This document shows positions 5,867 through 15,084 of a stretch of DNA of 23,511 bases, one piece after another. Both the position numbers and the translations under genes were made by a program. The DNA is from a virus. The stretch covers positions 1 to 23,511 of IMG/VR virus record IMGVR_UViG_3300046000_004764. One strand, 5' to 3'. Within the stretch, counting starts at the first letter, position 1, and each line of letters begins with the position of its first letter. The notes under the pieces were generated by a model, which ran no database searches, was not told the origin of the DNA, and worked only from the letters and a program-made list of their open reading frames with translations.

Positions 5867-6442
5867 ATGCAACTGTTGCGTATGCGCACTTCGACTGTAA
5901 TCCCGTGCGTTGCCGGTGCGTATGGCGCTGGCGATGAAATAAGCAGCAGCCAAACTGCGGGATCTGTTGTTCGTCCCACGTTCGACATGAGCGGTTTCAC
6001 CCGCGGACGCATTTACTCGGCGGCAATCGACTTGACGGCAGCGTCCAGTAACGTGGTCACCACCGCCAGCGACATGGAAATCCTGTTGTTTAGGACACCT
6101 GACGCACCGGCGGCTGTTGGTGATAACGTCACCCAGCCGCTTGCGGCCAGCGTTCGTGCCAAAGCCGTTGCGGCGTTTCGTTTTGATGACACGGGTTGGA
6201 CTGGCCCCCTCGGCACCGTTGCAGCGGGCACATCGCAGTTCCAAGCAGTGATGGCGCATTTGGTGCAGCCGCTGGCGACCAACGTGCTCCAAGCCCCGTG
6301 GCCCAATGGCTTCCACTTCAACTTTGAAGGACAGACATTGGCGCAGCGCGAGTTTACGGTTGTGCTTCGCGCACTTGCTGCGTGGACCCCGCTGGCGGTC
6401 AACAACACTATCGGGATCACGTTAGAGCTGGAAGCGGAGTAA
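5867..6442 (+). CDS. Probable structural protein between capsid and adaptor genes
   Basis: 191 aa; AAGGA at 5856-5860 precedes the ATG. The sequence is beta-rich with small residues and few Lys (SGFTRGRIYSAAIDLTAASSN, MEILLFRTPDAPAAVGD, FNFEGQTLAQREFTVVLRALAAWTPLAVNNTIGITLELEAE). Its alternating hydrophobic strands resemble in style the cement candidate at 5060, so it may be a second decoration or head-surface protein of jelly-roll type. No diagnostic motif was recognised. Its stop is followed three bases later by the GTG of the adaptor gene. Confidence 0.6.
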   Translation: MQLLRMRTSTVIPCVAGAYGAGDEISSSQTAGSVVRPTFDMSGFTRGRIYSAAIDLTAASSNVVTTASDMEILLFRTPDAPAAVGDNVTQPLAASVRAKAVAAFRFDDTGWTGPLGTVAAGTSQFQAVMAHLVQPLATNVLQAPWPNGFHFNFEGQTLAQREFTVVLRALAAWTPLAVNNTIGITLELEAE

Positions 6443-6445
6443 AAC

Positions 6446-7015
6446 GTGGCGATCAGCAATGTCGCCATTGCAAATCGCGCCCTGCAGAAGCTGGGCGCGA
6501 AACGCATCTCCAGTCTGACGCAAGACGCGCCGAACGCCCGCAGCATGAACGCGGCGTTTGAACGTGTGCGGGACGCTGAACTGCGCCGCTACGACTGGAC
6601 GTTTGCCATCAAGCGCGCGTCCATTGCTGCTGATGGTGCCTCTCCGGACTGGGGCGACTACAAGCGATACAGTCTGCCCAATGACTTTCTGCGGTTAATT
6701 CGGGATGACGAATCTGGCGCCAATGTCGACTGGCGTATTGAGGGGCTGTACATCCTGACCGGCGATGCTGCTCCGCTGAAGATCAAATATATTGCCCGCA
6801 TCGAAGATCCGAATTTTTACGACCCGTTGTTTGCCGAAGCCTTCGCTGGTCGCCTGGCTATGGAGTGCGCCAAAGAAATCACGGACAGCACTTCGGACAA
6901 GGAAAGCGTTAAGGACGACTACAAAACTGACATTGCAGAAGCCCGGCGCGTAGGAGCAATCGAAAAAGCGGCACAGGAGTTCCCGGAAGACCCGTGGTTG
7001 GCAGCGAGGCGCTGA
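6446..7015 (+). CDS. Head-tail adaptor (tail tubular protein A / gp4-like)
   Basis: 189 aa from a GTG with GGAG (6436-6439) at good distance. The start VAISNVAIANRALQKLGAKRISSLTQD, followed by FERVRDAELRRYDWTFAIKRA, SLPNDFLRLIR and FAEAFAGRLAMECAKEITDS, is characteristic of the helical adaptor ring that sits under the portal in podoviruses (T7 gp11/P22 gp4 class). It links portal to nozzle and closes the head. Adaptor followed directly by nozzle is the usual order. The ending FPEDPWLAARR is also typical of this group. Confidence 0.83.
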   Translation: MAISNVAIANRALQKLGAKRISSLTQDAPNARSMNAAFERVRDAELRRYDWTFAIKRASIAADGASPDWGDYKRYSLPNDFLRLIRDDESGANVDWRIEGLYILTGDAAPLKIKYIARIEDPNFYDPLFAEAFAGRLAMECAKEITDSTSDKESVKDDYKTDIAEARRVGAIEKAAQEFPEDPWLAARR

Positions 7016-7016
7016 C

Positions 7017-9314
7017 ATGGCCCGTGCCAGCCTGATCCAAAACACCTGTAATGCGGGCGAACTCAGCCCTCTTTTGCTTGGTCGACAAGACATCGCCAAG
7101 TACAAGAACGGATTGCAGGTCTGCAAGAACGCCATCCCGCTGACCCAAGGCGCGTGGACCCGCCGCCCCGGCACTGTCTACCAGCAGCAAGCGCGGCACC
7201 ATGACAAAGAGTGCCGCCTGTTCCCATTCCAGTATTCGGTCACGCAGACCTACGTGTTGGAGTTTGGCGAGAACTACATCCGGTTCTTCACCAACAACGC
7301 GCCGCTGACCCTGACCGCGCAGAACATTACTGGTGTTACCAAAGCGGCCACTGCGGTTCTGTCCTACAATGGCAGCGATACCTACGCCAACGGCGACCGC
7401 GTGTATGTGAAGGGTGCGGTTGGCATGACGCAGATTAACAACCGCGAGTTTGTTGTCACCAACGTCAACGCCGGTGCCAATACGTTTGAGCTTTACAACA
7501 GCGACGGCACGGCAGTCAACAGCACCGGTTATGGCGCGTGGTCGTCCGGCGGCACGGTGGCGGAAATCTATCAGGTCACGACCACCTACGCCGAAGCCGA
7601 TCTGGCGGACATCCGCATTGTCCAGTCAGCAGACACGCTCTATATCCTGCACCCGGACTTCCCGCCAGCAACGCTGGTGCGCGTATCCGCCACGTCTTGG
7701 TCGCTGGCCGACATCACGTTCCTTGACGGCCCCTATGAGGCGACCAACACGACAGGCACGACCCTTACCCCCAGTGCCGCCACTGGTTCTGGCGTGACAC
7801 TGACCGCCAGCGCAACCACTGGCATCAACGGCGATGCAGGCTTTGCCACAACCGACGTAGGCCGTCTGATCCGCATCCGGGAGGGGAGCACTTGGGGTTA
7901 CGTCACAATCACTGGTTGGACAAGCACGACCGTGGTGACAGTGACGGTGAACTCCACACTGACTGACACCACATCCAAAACCGACTGGCGCATGGGTCTG
8001 TGGTCTGACACTACGGGCTTCCCAACCTGCGCCACGTTTCATGAAGACCGGCTGTTTTTTGCTGGCTCGGCTACGGCGCCGCAGCGTATTGACGGATCCA
8101 AGACAGGGCTGTACGCCAACTTCGCACCGACTGGCACAGACGGCACCGTGGCAGACGACAACGCCGTATCGTTCACACTGAACGCAGACGATGTCAACGC
8201 CATCAAGTGGATGGCATCAAACGAGAAGGGGTTGCTGGTCGGCACCACCCGCGGCGAATGGCAGGTCAAGCCTTCGGCTTTGAACGAAGCCATCACGCCG
8301 ACCAATATCTCCGGCAAGCCATCCACCCGCCACGGCAGCGCCGATGTCGCGCCCGTGACCGCAGGCAACGCTTTGCTGTTCGTCCAGCGTGCGGGCCGCA
8401 AGCTGCGCGAGTTCGCCTACGTGTTTGAAGTCGATGGTTTCAAAGCCCCCGACATGACCCTGCTGGCCGAACATATCACCCGCCCTAGCATTACCGAACT
8501 GGCCTATCAGACGCAGCCGCAAGCCGTTGTCTGGGCCGTGCGGTCAGACGGCGTGCTGCTCGGCTTCACCTACGAACGGGACCAGGACGTGGTGGCTTGG
8601 CATAGGCATATTCTGGGCGGGGCCAGTAACTCTGCCGGAACCGCTGCGCCTGAAGTCGAATCGATCGCCGTGGTGCCGAACCCGTCCGCCAGTCGGGACG
8701 AACTTTATCTGGTGGTTAAGCGTTACATTAACGGCGCCACCAAACGCTACATCGAGTACATGAGTAAAATCTGGGAATACGGCGACACACGCTCTGCTGC
8801 GTTCCATCTGGACTGCGGTTACACAATCACCAACGGTTCGCCCAGCAGCACCGTGACCGGCCTGTGGCATCTGGAAGGGCAGAGCATCACACCCTACGTG
8901 GATGGTGCCGCGCACTCGGCCGTGACGGTGACAAATGGCACTGTCACGCTGAACCACACCGCCACGGTGGTCACGCTGGGCTACAGCTACGACAGTGACG
9001 GACAGATCATGCCACTGGAAGGCGGGTCGCAGGACGGCACGGCGCAGGGCAAGACCAAACGCATCCACGCAGTCGGCTTCTGGTTGATGGACACGTTGGG
9101 CTTGAAATTTGGCCCGGATTCTGATAACCTAACTGAGTTGCTGCAGACGCAATGGGGTGCTGACTTTGGAGAAGCGACTCCGTTGTTTACCGGCGTGACC
9201 AGCGAACGCTTTGAGGGAGACTTCGACAAATTGGGCCAAGTGTTCTGGCGGGCAGACGGCCCGTTCCCGGCAACTGTACTGGCAATCATGCCGAAAGTCA
9301 ATGTCTCAGACTAG
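7017..9314 (+). CDS. Tail nozzle (tail tubular protein B-like) with an FCCH-like insert
   Basis: 765 aa; GAGG at 7006-7009 and one base between the adaptor stop and this ATG. The N-terminus (TCNAGELSPLLLGRQDIAKYKNGL, CKNAIPLTQGAWTRRPGT, RLFPFQYSVTQTYVLEFGENYIRFF) is the signature of the podovirus nozzle that forms the distal tail tube. Residues about 103-182 (ITGVTKAATAVLSYNG, NGDRVYVKGAVGMTQINNREFVVTN, NTFELYNSDGTAVNS) look like the FCCH-type beta domain often annotated in phage nozzles. It is followed by the nozzle motif DIRIVQSADTLYILHP, and later by CATFHEDRLFFAGS and a C-terminal beta region. The end overlaps the next gene by 14 bases. Confidence 0.87.
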   Translation: MARASLIQNTCNAGELSPLLLGRQDIAKYKNGLQVCKNAIPLTQGAWTRRPGTVYQQQARHHDKECRLFPFQYSVTQTYVLEFGENYIRFFTNNAPLTLTAQNITGVTKAATAVLSYNGSDTYANGDRVYVKGAVGMTQINNREFVVTNVNAGANTFELYNSDGTAVNSTGYGAWSSGGTVAEIYQVTTTYAEADLADIRIVQSADTLYILHPDFPPATLVRVSATSWSLADITFLDGPYEATNTTGTTLTPSAATGSGVTLTASATTGINGDAGFATTDVGRLIRIREGSTWGYVTITGWTSTTVVTVTVNSTLTDTTSKTDWRMGLWSDTTGFPTCATFHEDRLFFAGSATAPQRIDGSKTGLYANFAPTGTDGTVADDNAVSFTLNADDVNAIKWMASNEKGLLVGTTRGEWQVKPSALNEAITPTNISGKPSTRHGSADVAPVTAGNALLFVQRAGRKLREFAYVFEVDGFKAPDMTLLAEHITRPSITELAYQTQPQAVVWAVRSDGVLLGFTYERDQDVVAWHRHILGGASNSAGTAAPEVESIAVVPNPSASRDELYLVVKRYINGATKRYIEYMSKIWEYGDTRSAAFHLDCGYTITNGSPSSTVTGLWHLEGQSITPYVDGAAHSAVTVTNGTVTLNHTATVVTLGYSYDSDGQIMPLEGGSQDGTAQGKTKRIHAVGFWLMDTLGLKFGPDSDNLTELLQTQWGADFGEATPLFTGVTSERFEGDFDKLGQVFWRADGPFPATVLAIMPKVNVSD

Positions 9315-9735
9315 AATGATTGTGCCATTCCGCCGCTGGCACATTGCGTGGCTGGTGGGGACAGGCAAGCCGGAAAGCGGGTTTATGCCGCTGGACACCG
9401 AAACATTGATGGTGTTGGAAAAGCAGAACAGCTGGACGGCAGTGATTGACGGTAACCCGGTGGCGTGCGGCGGAACCCTCCAACACTGGCCGGGACGGCA
9501 TCAAGGGTGGATGTATTTGAACAAGGCCAGCGGCAAGCACATGCGGTGGCTGACTGCTATGGTGTTCAATAAATTGAACAGTATAGAAGGGCGGTTGGAG
9601 ATCAGCGTCCGGTGCGATTTTGCACTCGGGCACAAGTGGGCAAAGATGCTGGGGTTCCGGGTCGAGACTGAGCGTATGGTGCGCTTCGGCCCGGAAGGCG
9701 AAGACCACACAGGGTACGTGAGGATTACGGAGTAA
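9301..9735 (+). CDS. GNAT-like protein, T7 gp13-type
   Basis: 144 aa. The ATG at 9301 gives MSQTRMIVPFRRWHIAWL; the longer frame from 9211 lies inside the nozzle gene and is not believed. ATG 9316 is an alternative; neither has a strong ribosome site. The fold signs are a GGTLQHWPGRHQGWMYL strand pair and the ending HKWAKMLGFRVETERMVRFGPEGEDHTGYVRI. That ending is the 'LGF..E..M..FG.dG.D...Y.R' tail of small phage acetyltransferase-like proteins related to T7 gp13. In T7 gp13 is needed for morphogenesis of the internal core. The acetyl-CoA loop Q/RxxGxG/A is not clear, so enzyme activity is doubtful. Confidence 0.75.
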   Translation: MSQTRMIVPFRRWHIAWLVGTGKPESGFMPLDTETLMVLEKQNSWTAVIDGNPVACGGTLQHWPGRHQGWMYLNKASGKHMRWLTAMVFNKLNSIEGRLEISVRCDFALGHKWAKMLGFRVETERMVRFGPEGEDHTGYVRITE

Positions 9736-9738
9736 AGC

Positions 9739-10335
9739 ATGTCACGGGCAGACAAACTTTGGGCGCTTGAAATTCCAGTCGGCAATCCGTTCGGCGGCCC
9801 GGCCTACGGACTGCGAGAAGATCCCGGCACGCTGGCTATTATCTCAGCAGTTGGCGCTGGTGTGTCTGCCGTCAGTTCGATACAGCAAGGCAATGCGGCA
9901 AAAGCCGCAGCAAATTTCAACGCCACCATCTCCATGCAAAACGCGGAGATTGCCCGGTCAGACGCGGCGGCGCAAGCCACGCAGATCGAACGCGAGAACG
10001 CTATGCGGCTGGGAGCCATTCGCACAGCGCAAGGCAAGAGTGGCGGTGCTGCGGATTCCGGTTCCGTGCTGGACGTGCTGGGCGACCAGGCGGCGCAGGG
10101 CGAACTGGAAAAACAATTTGCCATTTACCAGGGGGAACAGCGTGCGCGCGGTTTCGTAAACACCGCCAATCTGGACACCGCCAGCGGCAAGGCGGCGCAG
10201 AAGGCAGGTTACATGAAAGCTGGCGCAGAACTGTTGGGTGGCGGCGCAAAAGCCTACGACACGTACAATCGTGGCAATAACTTAAAACGCACTGGCGGCA
10301 TCTCTGTCAGTTCTTACGACGACCCCGGATACTGA
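9739..10335 (+). CDS. Internal virion (ejection) protein, T7 gp14-like
   Basis: 198 aa. After about 30 residues comes a small-residue hydrophobic stretch (TLAIISAVGAGVSAVSSI), then a long Ala/Gln-rich helix (NAAKAAANFNATISMQNAEIARSDAAAQATQIERENAMRLGAIRTAQGKSG). Next is the motif SGSVLDVLGDQAAQGELEKQFAIYQGEQRARGF. This layout, with a G-SGSVLDVL..Q..Q.....I.Y..E..A pattern, is common in the small core protein of podoviruses. In T7 the equivalent gp14 is ejected and makes a channel in the outer membrane. GGAG (9729-9732) precedes the ATG. Confidence 0.8.
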   Translation: MSRADKLWALEIPVGNPFGGPAYGLREDPGTLAIISAVGAGVSAVSSIQQGNAAKAAANFNATISMQNAEIARSDAAAQATQIERENAMRLGAIRTAQGKSGGAADSGSVLDVLGDQAAQGELEKQFAIYQGEQRARGFVNTANLDTASGKAAQKAGYMKAGAELLGGGAKAYDTYNRGNNLKRTGGISVSSYDDPGY

Positions 10336-10336
10336 T

Positions 10337-11866
10337 ATGCCAAGACTGCCTACTCGTAGTGCCGACATTCAGCCGGGGGCGATCTCCGGCGGGCGGCGTG
10401 CTGGTGCGGAAGATACCGGTGTTGTTGATTTTACACCTGCGGCACGGACTGTTCAAAACGTGGCTGAAAGCCAGATGCAACTGCAGGAGGAAAACGAATC
10501 CCGCAAGGTGCTGGTGCAGCAAGCAGAAATCCGCGCCAAGTATGCCAAGCGGCTGGATGACGCTGCCACGTCCGGTGAAGAACTCGGCAAAATCCGGGAA
10601 GAACTGGATTCTGACCTGTCCCGTGTTACGGAAAATTTGTCTACACGCAAAGGCGTGGAAACCGCGCAGATGCACGCGGCCAACACAGGCGCCGTGTTTG
10701 ACAACCAGGCCAACAACATTGCGGTCACGCGCGCAACACTAGAAGCGCGGGTGGAAGGGGCCAAGTTCCTGAACAGCACCGGCGCTATTCTGTCATCCAA
10801 TCCGGGCTACCTGCCACAGGCAGAGCAGGACGTGGACGCCTTCGTGGCCACCCTAGCCCGTGTGCCGCCGGAGAAACGAGCAGCTATTGCCGCGGACCTC
10901 AAGAACAACCTGAACGTGGCAGCGGCCATGCGGCAGGCGCAGATTGACCCGGACGGCACCATCGCTGCAGTCAAGGGCGGGCAATACAATCTTGACCCGA
11001 CGCAGCGGCTGCAGATTGAACGGGAAGCCGAACGCGAGAAACGTGCAAAAGAAGCCGACGCTGAACGGGCGAGACTGACCGCCCGCCGGGAAGAAGCCGA
11101 AAAAGTTGATCTGGCCCGCGGTGAAATGCTAGACGGTATCATCAAAGGGCGCGTCCGTTGGGCAGACATCCGCGACAACCCCGCCTTCGCTGGTCCGCAG
11201 GGCGCGAACGCCAAGAAGGAATTGTTCCTGATGATGGAAGCGCGGAACAAAGAGATGGCCGGCGGCGAGAGGAAATCCAACCCGGTTGTGGAGAAGAACC
11301 TGTGGATGGCAATTCATGCCCCTACCGGCGACCCGCGTAAAATTTACAATGCCACACCAATTTTTGAAGCGGTGCAGCGCGGCGAGATCACCACAAGCAC
11401 GGCGAATCAGTTGAACGCCATGGTGGCCAACCAAAAAGACGAGAATAACCGCACAATCGGCAGCCATTTAAACGGGTTGATGTCGATTGTCGGGCGTTCG
11501 CTGTCGCAAGACCCGCGCTACGTCGGGCAGCCGGGCACTGTGGCTGAAATTCAAATGGACTACCAAGACCGGGTGTATAAAAAGACCGAGGCTTTGCGGG
11601 CTGCGAAAATTGATCCGATGGAAGCCTTTAATCCGGCCAGCAAAGACTTTGTGGGTTCCCGTGAGTTTATTCAAGGGTCGATCGACCGGGTGAAAGGGAA
11701 CGCACAGCCCGCGGGCAGCGTTGATCTGCGCACAGCACCCAACCAAGCCGCCTCTGTGGCGGTCGGCCAAACCTTTATTGACCCGAACGGCGTGACCCGC
11801 GTGATGACTCAAGAACTCAAAGCTGCCCTGCCGAAGACGGCACCCGGCGCCAGCGGTAATTGGTAA
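10337..11866 (+). CDS. Internal virion (ejection) protein, T7 gp15-like
   Basis: 509 aa. It starts one base after the previous stop with no strong ribosome site, so coupled translation is likely. The protein is almost all charged helix: residues 50-140 (VAESQMQLQEENESRKVLVQQAEIRAKYAKRL and on) and 215-260 (LQIEREAEREKRAKEADAERARLTARREEAEKV) are predicted coiled-coil by heptad look. A short polar N-terminus and a C-terminal FIDPNGVTRVMTQELKAALP end frame it. Its place between a gp14-like and a gp16-like gene makes it the second ejection protein, which in T7 forms part of the trans-periplasmic tube. No enzymatic motif was noticed. Confidence 0.78.
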   Translation: MPRLPTRSADIQPGAISGGRRAGAEDTGVVDFTPAARTVQNVAESQMQLQEENESRKVLVQQAEIRAKYAKRLDDAATSGEELGKIREELDSDLSRVTENLSTRKGVETAQMHAANTGAVFDNQANNIAVTRATLEARVEGAKFLNSTGAILSSNPGYLPQAEQDVDAFVATLARVPPEKRAAIAADLKNNLNVAAAMRQAQIDPDGTIAAVKGGQYNLDPTQRLQIEREAEREKRAKEADAERARLTARREEAEKVDLARGEMLDGIIKGRVRWADIRDNPAFAGPQGANAKKELFLMMEARNKEMAGGERKSNPVVEKNLWMAIHAPTGDPRKIYNATPIFEAVQRGEITTSTANQLNAMVANQKDENNRTIGSHLNGLMSIVGRSLSQDPRYVGQPGTVAEIQMDYQDRVYKKTEALRAAKIDPMEAFNPASKDFVGSREFIQGSIDRVKGNAQPAGSVDLRTAPNQAASVAVGQTFIDPNGVTRVMTQELKAALPKTAPGASGNW

Positions 11867-14800
11867 TGGCTGAAATCTGGGATCTTGCGCCACGGGCAAC
11901 GCAACCGGCAAAGTCGGTGTGGGATCTTGCACCACCCATAGGCGGCACTCCGGCTGACCCGAAACGTGCCAAAGACATTGGTGATGCAGTGATTGCTGGG
12001 CTACAGAATAGCGCCACCGGTCTTGCCATCCGCGGCCAGATGCCGGAGCAGCAACTGGGCGAAGACGCGCCGTGGCATCAGCGCCTGGCCGCAGGTGCGG
12101 CAGGTGTCGTTGCAGACATCCCGCTGTCCGTTGCCGCCGCTGTTCCCGCCGCAGCCGGCGGACCGATCGCCATGGGGGCGGCCAGCTTTGCTGCCCCGAT
12201 GGCATTGCGGGATGCGCTGATTGAAGCCTACACCAACAACCATGCAGCCTCTTGGGGTGGTGTGTGGGAGATCGCCAAGGCGGCGATTGGTGGCGGCACC
12301 AAAGGTGCGGTAATCGGCGCGGCTACAATGGGTGCCGGGCGCGTTGTGGGCAAAGCCTTACCTGCAAGTGCTGGTGCGGCAACCCGAGGCACGGCGGTCT
12401 TCGGTGCAGAACTGGCAACACTGACCACAACCTCCACGGCTTTGGAAGGCCGTATGCCGACCGCCATGGACTTCATGGACAACGCCCTGCTGCTGGGCGG
12501 CATGAAGGGTGCCGTGAAGGTGGCGGGCGGTTTGCGCTCCATCTACGCGCAGACGGGACGCACACCGGACATGGTGGTTGGGGATGCGACGAAGAATCCT
12601 GAGATCAAGGTGGCGCTGGAGAAAGGCGAAACCCCGAAAGCATACGAAGCCGCTGCCTTGCAAGAACGCATCAAGTCAGCTATTGACGCGGACCCGCGCC
12701 CGGACATGCTGCGCGAAGCCTTAAACGCCGACCCGATGACCGTGCCAAAACCCGGCGGCGCATTGACGGACCCGGTGAAATACGAATACATCACGGACAG
12801 CGCAACCGCCAAGGGTGTGCTGCGTGGCGTCACGGAACTCTATCAGAACGAGATTCAGGCACAGACCCGCGGCGTGGTGCCGAACAAGCAGACGGCTACG
12901 GAAGCCCTGCAAGCCGTTGCTGGCGGCAAAGTCAGCGACCGGGTGATTGGTGAAGCGGGCAACGCGGCGGAAATCTACGCCCGCGCGCACCTGCTGAAAG
13001 GGGCCACCAATCACGCCATGCAGGAACTGGCGAAGATCAAAGACCTGACGCCAGCCGAACTGACACCGCAGGCCAAGCTGACCGCCCTTGCCGCCATTGA
13101 GCGGGTGGGTATGTTGAAGGCTGAACTGGAAGGTGTGGGTGCTGAAGCTGGCCGCGCGCTCCAGATCCTGCGCAGCATCAAGTATGACTCGACCTTGCTG
13201 GGCGAAGCCAACGTCCTGCTGGCCGCTGCCGAGCGCAAGGGCAGCCTGCAGGACATCGCTAAACTCATGTCGCAGATGAAAGACCCGGCACAGCAAGCCG
13301 AGTTTGCCAGTCTGTATTCCAAGGCCACGGCGACTGAGAAAATGATTGAAGCGTGGAAGGCGGGCATCCTGTCCGGCCCGCTGACCCATCTGGCCAACAT
13401 GATGGGTAACATGACTAAATGGGCGATTGACTTGCCAGAGAACACCCTGGCAGCAACGATCACCGCCGGACAGCGCGCGGTCAAAGGCGATCCGCTGACC
13501 ATGGCGCAGTATAAAGCGCGCGCTCTGTCGTCCGTCATCGGCCTGCAGCTTGGCACCGCGGATGCCCTCAAGGTGGCCGGAGAAGCCCTGCGCAGCGACA
13601 CGCTGAGTCTGGACAAGGGCGACATCTACCGCCCGGCCATCGAAGGCACCAAGGGCGAGATCATCCGCACCCCGTTCCGGCTGTTGCAGGCGCAGGATGC
13701 GCTGTTCCGTATCCCTGCCGAACGGGCAAAAGCCTACGAAATGGCGGTTGACCGGGTGGTCAAAGAAGGACTGCACCCGGAAACGATGGAAGCGAAAGCC
13801 AAGATCACTGAATACCTGAACAACCCGACTTCGGGACTGACGCCTGCTGCGGGTCAGAAAGTGCTCGACGCCATTGCGCAGACCGGTGCGGAAGCCGTGT
13901 TCTCGCAGCGTGTCGGCCCCCGTTTGGAAAAGGTGCAGGAGGCTATGGCGGGGCACTGGAGCCAGTTCGTAGTCCCGTTTGTGCGCACCCCGGCCAACCT
14001 TATTTCGTGGGCCGTGCAGCACACGCCGGGGCTGAACCTGCTGTCCGGTCGCTGGCGCGCGGACTTTGCCGCTGGCGGCGAAGCTCGCGCCCAGGCAATT
14101 GCCCGCGTCACTGTTGGCACAGGCATTGCTATGACGGCGTTTGCTATGGCAGAAGCCGGTGTCCTGACAGGCGCGGGTCTTTACGACAAAGAGCAAGGCG
14201 GGGCTAAACGCGCTGCTGGCTGGCAACCTTACAGCATCCAAATTGACGGCAAGTACTACAGCTTTCAGCGCATTGAACCGGTAGCTAAAGTTATGGGTAT
14301 TGCCGGCGACTTGGTGGATATGATTAAGGCCAGCAAAGACGAAGAAGATAAGGCTAAAATGGCGTACATGCTGATCCTGATGTTTGGCAACGCTACGGTA
14401 AGCACGACCTATCTGTCTGGTCTAGCAGGAGTGGTCAACGCCATGGTGGATCCAGTGCGCTACGGCGACCAGTTCATGGAAGGTTACGCCACGTCATTGG
14501 TGCCGAAGATCATCGGGCAGACAACGACTTTGGCCGACCCTTACAAACGGGAAGTGGACGGTGTGATGGGCGCCATCCAGTCGCAGTTGCCCTACTTCCG
14601 TGAGAAGCTGATGCCGAAGCGGGATGTGTGGGGCCAGCCATCCGCCAACAACAAGTGGTTTGCGGTGATGCCGGTCAATACCAGCGAAGTCAGCAAGGAC
14701 AAAGTGAAGACCGAAGCCGTGCGGCTGGAGATTGCCATGTCGCCGGCGCCGAAGTTCCTGACCGAGAAAGGCCCGTTCAAGCCCAGCGACAAGCGTATTG

Positions 14801-15084
14801 ACTTGACGCAAGAGCAGCGTGACGTGTTCGCCCAGGTGTCCGGCAAGAACGCCATGGAGATCCTGTCACCAATGGTCAACGCGCCGGACTGGGATCGTAT
14901 CCCGGACTTTGCCAAGGCAGAGATTTACAAGCGTGTGATTGAAGGCACCCGGAAGCAGGGCCAGTATGCCGCGCTGCCGGCGGACGCTGCGGAGCGGGAA
15001 AAAGTCCGCCGCAAGATCGTGGATACGATCATCAAGCAGACCGAAACTGCCGCACCTGAAAAACGAATCAAGGCTGAAAAATGA
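11866..15084 (+). CDS. Large internal virion (ejection) protein, T7 gp16-like in position
   Basis: 1072 aa from the ATG in TAATGG that overlaps the preceding stop; a TTG at 11860 is a less likely start. The N-terminus repeats WDLAP (residues 5-9 and 19-23). Residues about 75-120 and 135-195 are Gly/Ala-rich and hydrophobic, suited to membrane insertion. AWKAGILSGPLTHLANMMGN (about 495-515) is a motif typical of large podovirus core proteins. A further hydrophobic stretch lies near residues 750-770 (TVGTGIAMTAFAMAEAGVLTGAG). T7 gp16 starts with a lytic transglycosylase domain; I see no such domain here, so peptidoglycan digestion at entry must come from another protein or is absent. It is the largest gene in the window and is GC-rich (one 60-base line counts 70%). 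Confidence 0.8.
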   Translation: MAEIWDLAPRATQPAKSVWDLAPPIGGTPADPKRAKDIGDAVIAGLQNSATGLAIRGQMPEQQLGEDAPWHQRLAAGAAGVVADIPLSVAAAVPAAAGGPIAMGAASFAAPMALRDALIEAYTNNHAASWGGVWEIAKAAIGGGTKGAVIGAATMGAGRVVGKALPASAGAATRGTAVFGAELATLTTTSTALEGRMPTAMDFMDNALLLGGMKGAVKVAGGLRSIYAQTGRTPDMVVGDATKNPEIKVALEKGETPKAYEAAALQERIKSAIDADPRPDMLREALNADPMTVPKPGGALTDPVKYEYITDSATAKGVLRGVTELYQNEIQAQTRGVVPNKQTATEALQAVAGGKVSDRVIGEAGNAAEIYARAHLLKGATNHAMQELAKIKDLTPAELTPQAKLTALAAIERVGMLKAELEGVGAEAGRALQILRSIKYDSTLLGEANVLLAAAERKGSLQDIAKLMSQMKDPAQQAEFASLYSKATATEKMIEAWKAGILSGPLTHLANMMGNMTKWAIDLPENTLAATITAGQRAVKGDPLTMAQYKARALSSVIGLQLGTADALKVAGEALRSDTLSLDKGDIYRPAIEGTKGEIIRTPFRLLQAQDALFRIPAERAKAYEMAVDRVVKEGLHPETMEAKAKITEYLNNPTSGLTPAAGQKVLDAIAQTGAEAVFSQRVGPRLEKVQEAMAGHWSQFVVPFVRTPANLISWAVQHTPGLNLLSGRWRADFAAGGEARAQAIARVTVGTGIAMTAFAMAEAGVLTGAGLYDKEQGGAKRAAGWQPYSIQIDGKYYSFQRIEPVAKVMGIAGDLVDMIKASKDEEDKAKMAYMLILMFGNATVSTTYLSGLAGVVNAMVDPVRYGDQFMEGYATSLVPKIIGQTTTLADPYKREVDGVMGAIQSQLPYFREKLMPKRDVWGQPSANNKWFAVMPVNTSEVSKDKVKTEAVRLEIAMSPAPKFLTEKGPFKPSDKRIDLTQEQRDVFAQVSGKNAMEILSPMVNAPDWDRIPDFAKAEIYKRVIEGTRKQGQYAALPADAAEREKVRRKIVDTIIKQTETAAPEKRIKAEK

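Noticed and set aside
9211-9300. Longer N-terminus of the GNAT-like protein
   Set aside because: These 30 codons lie inside the nozzle gene in another frame and do not look like the family; the start at 9301 is preferred.
12721-14241. 506-aa open frame on the - strand
   Set aside because: It lies wholly inside the large core protein gene, has no ribosome site or recognisable motif, and is explained by the high GC content. The same holds for the - strand frames at 4178-5041 and 1281-2042.
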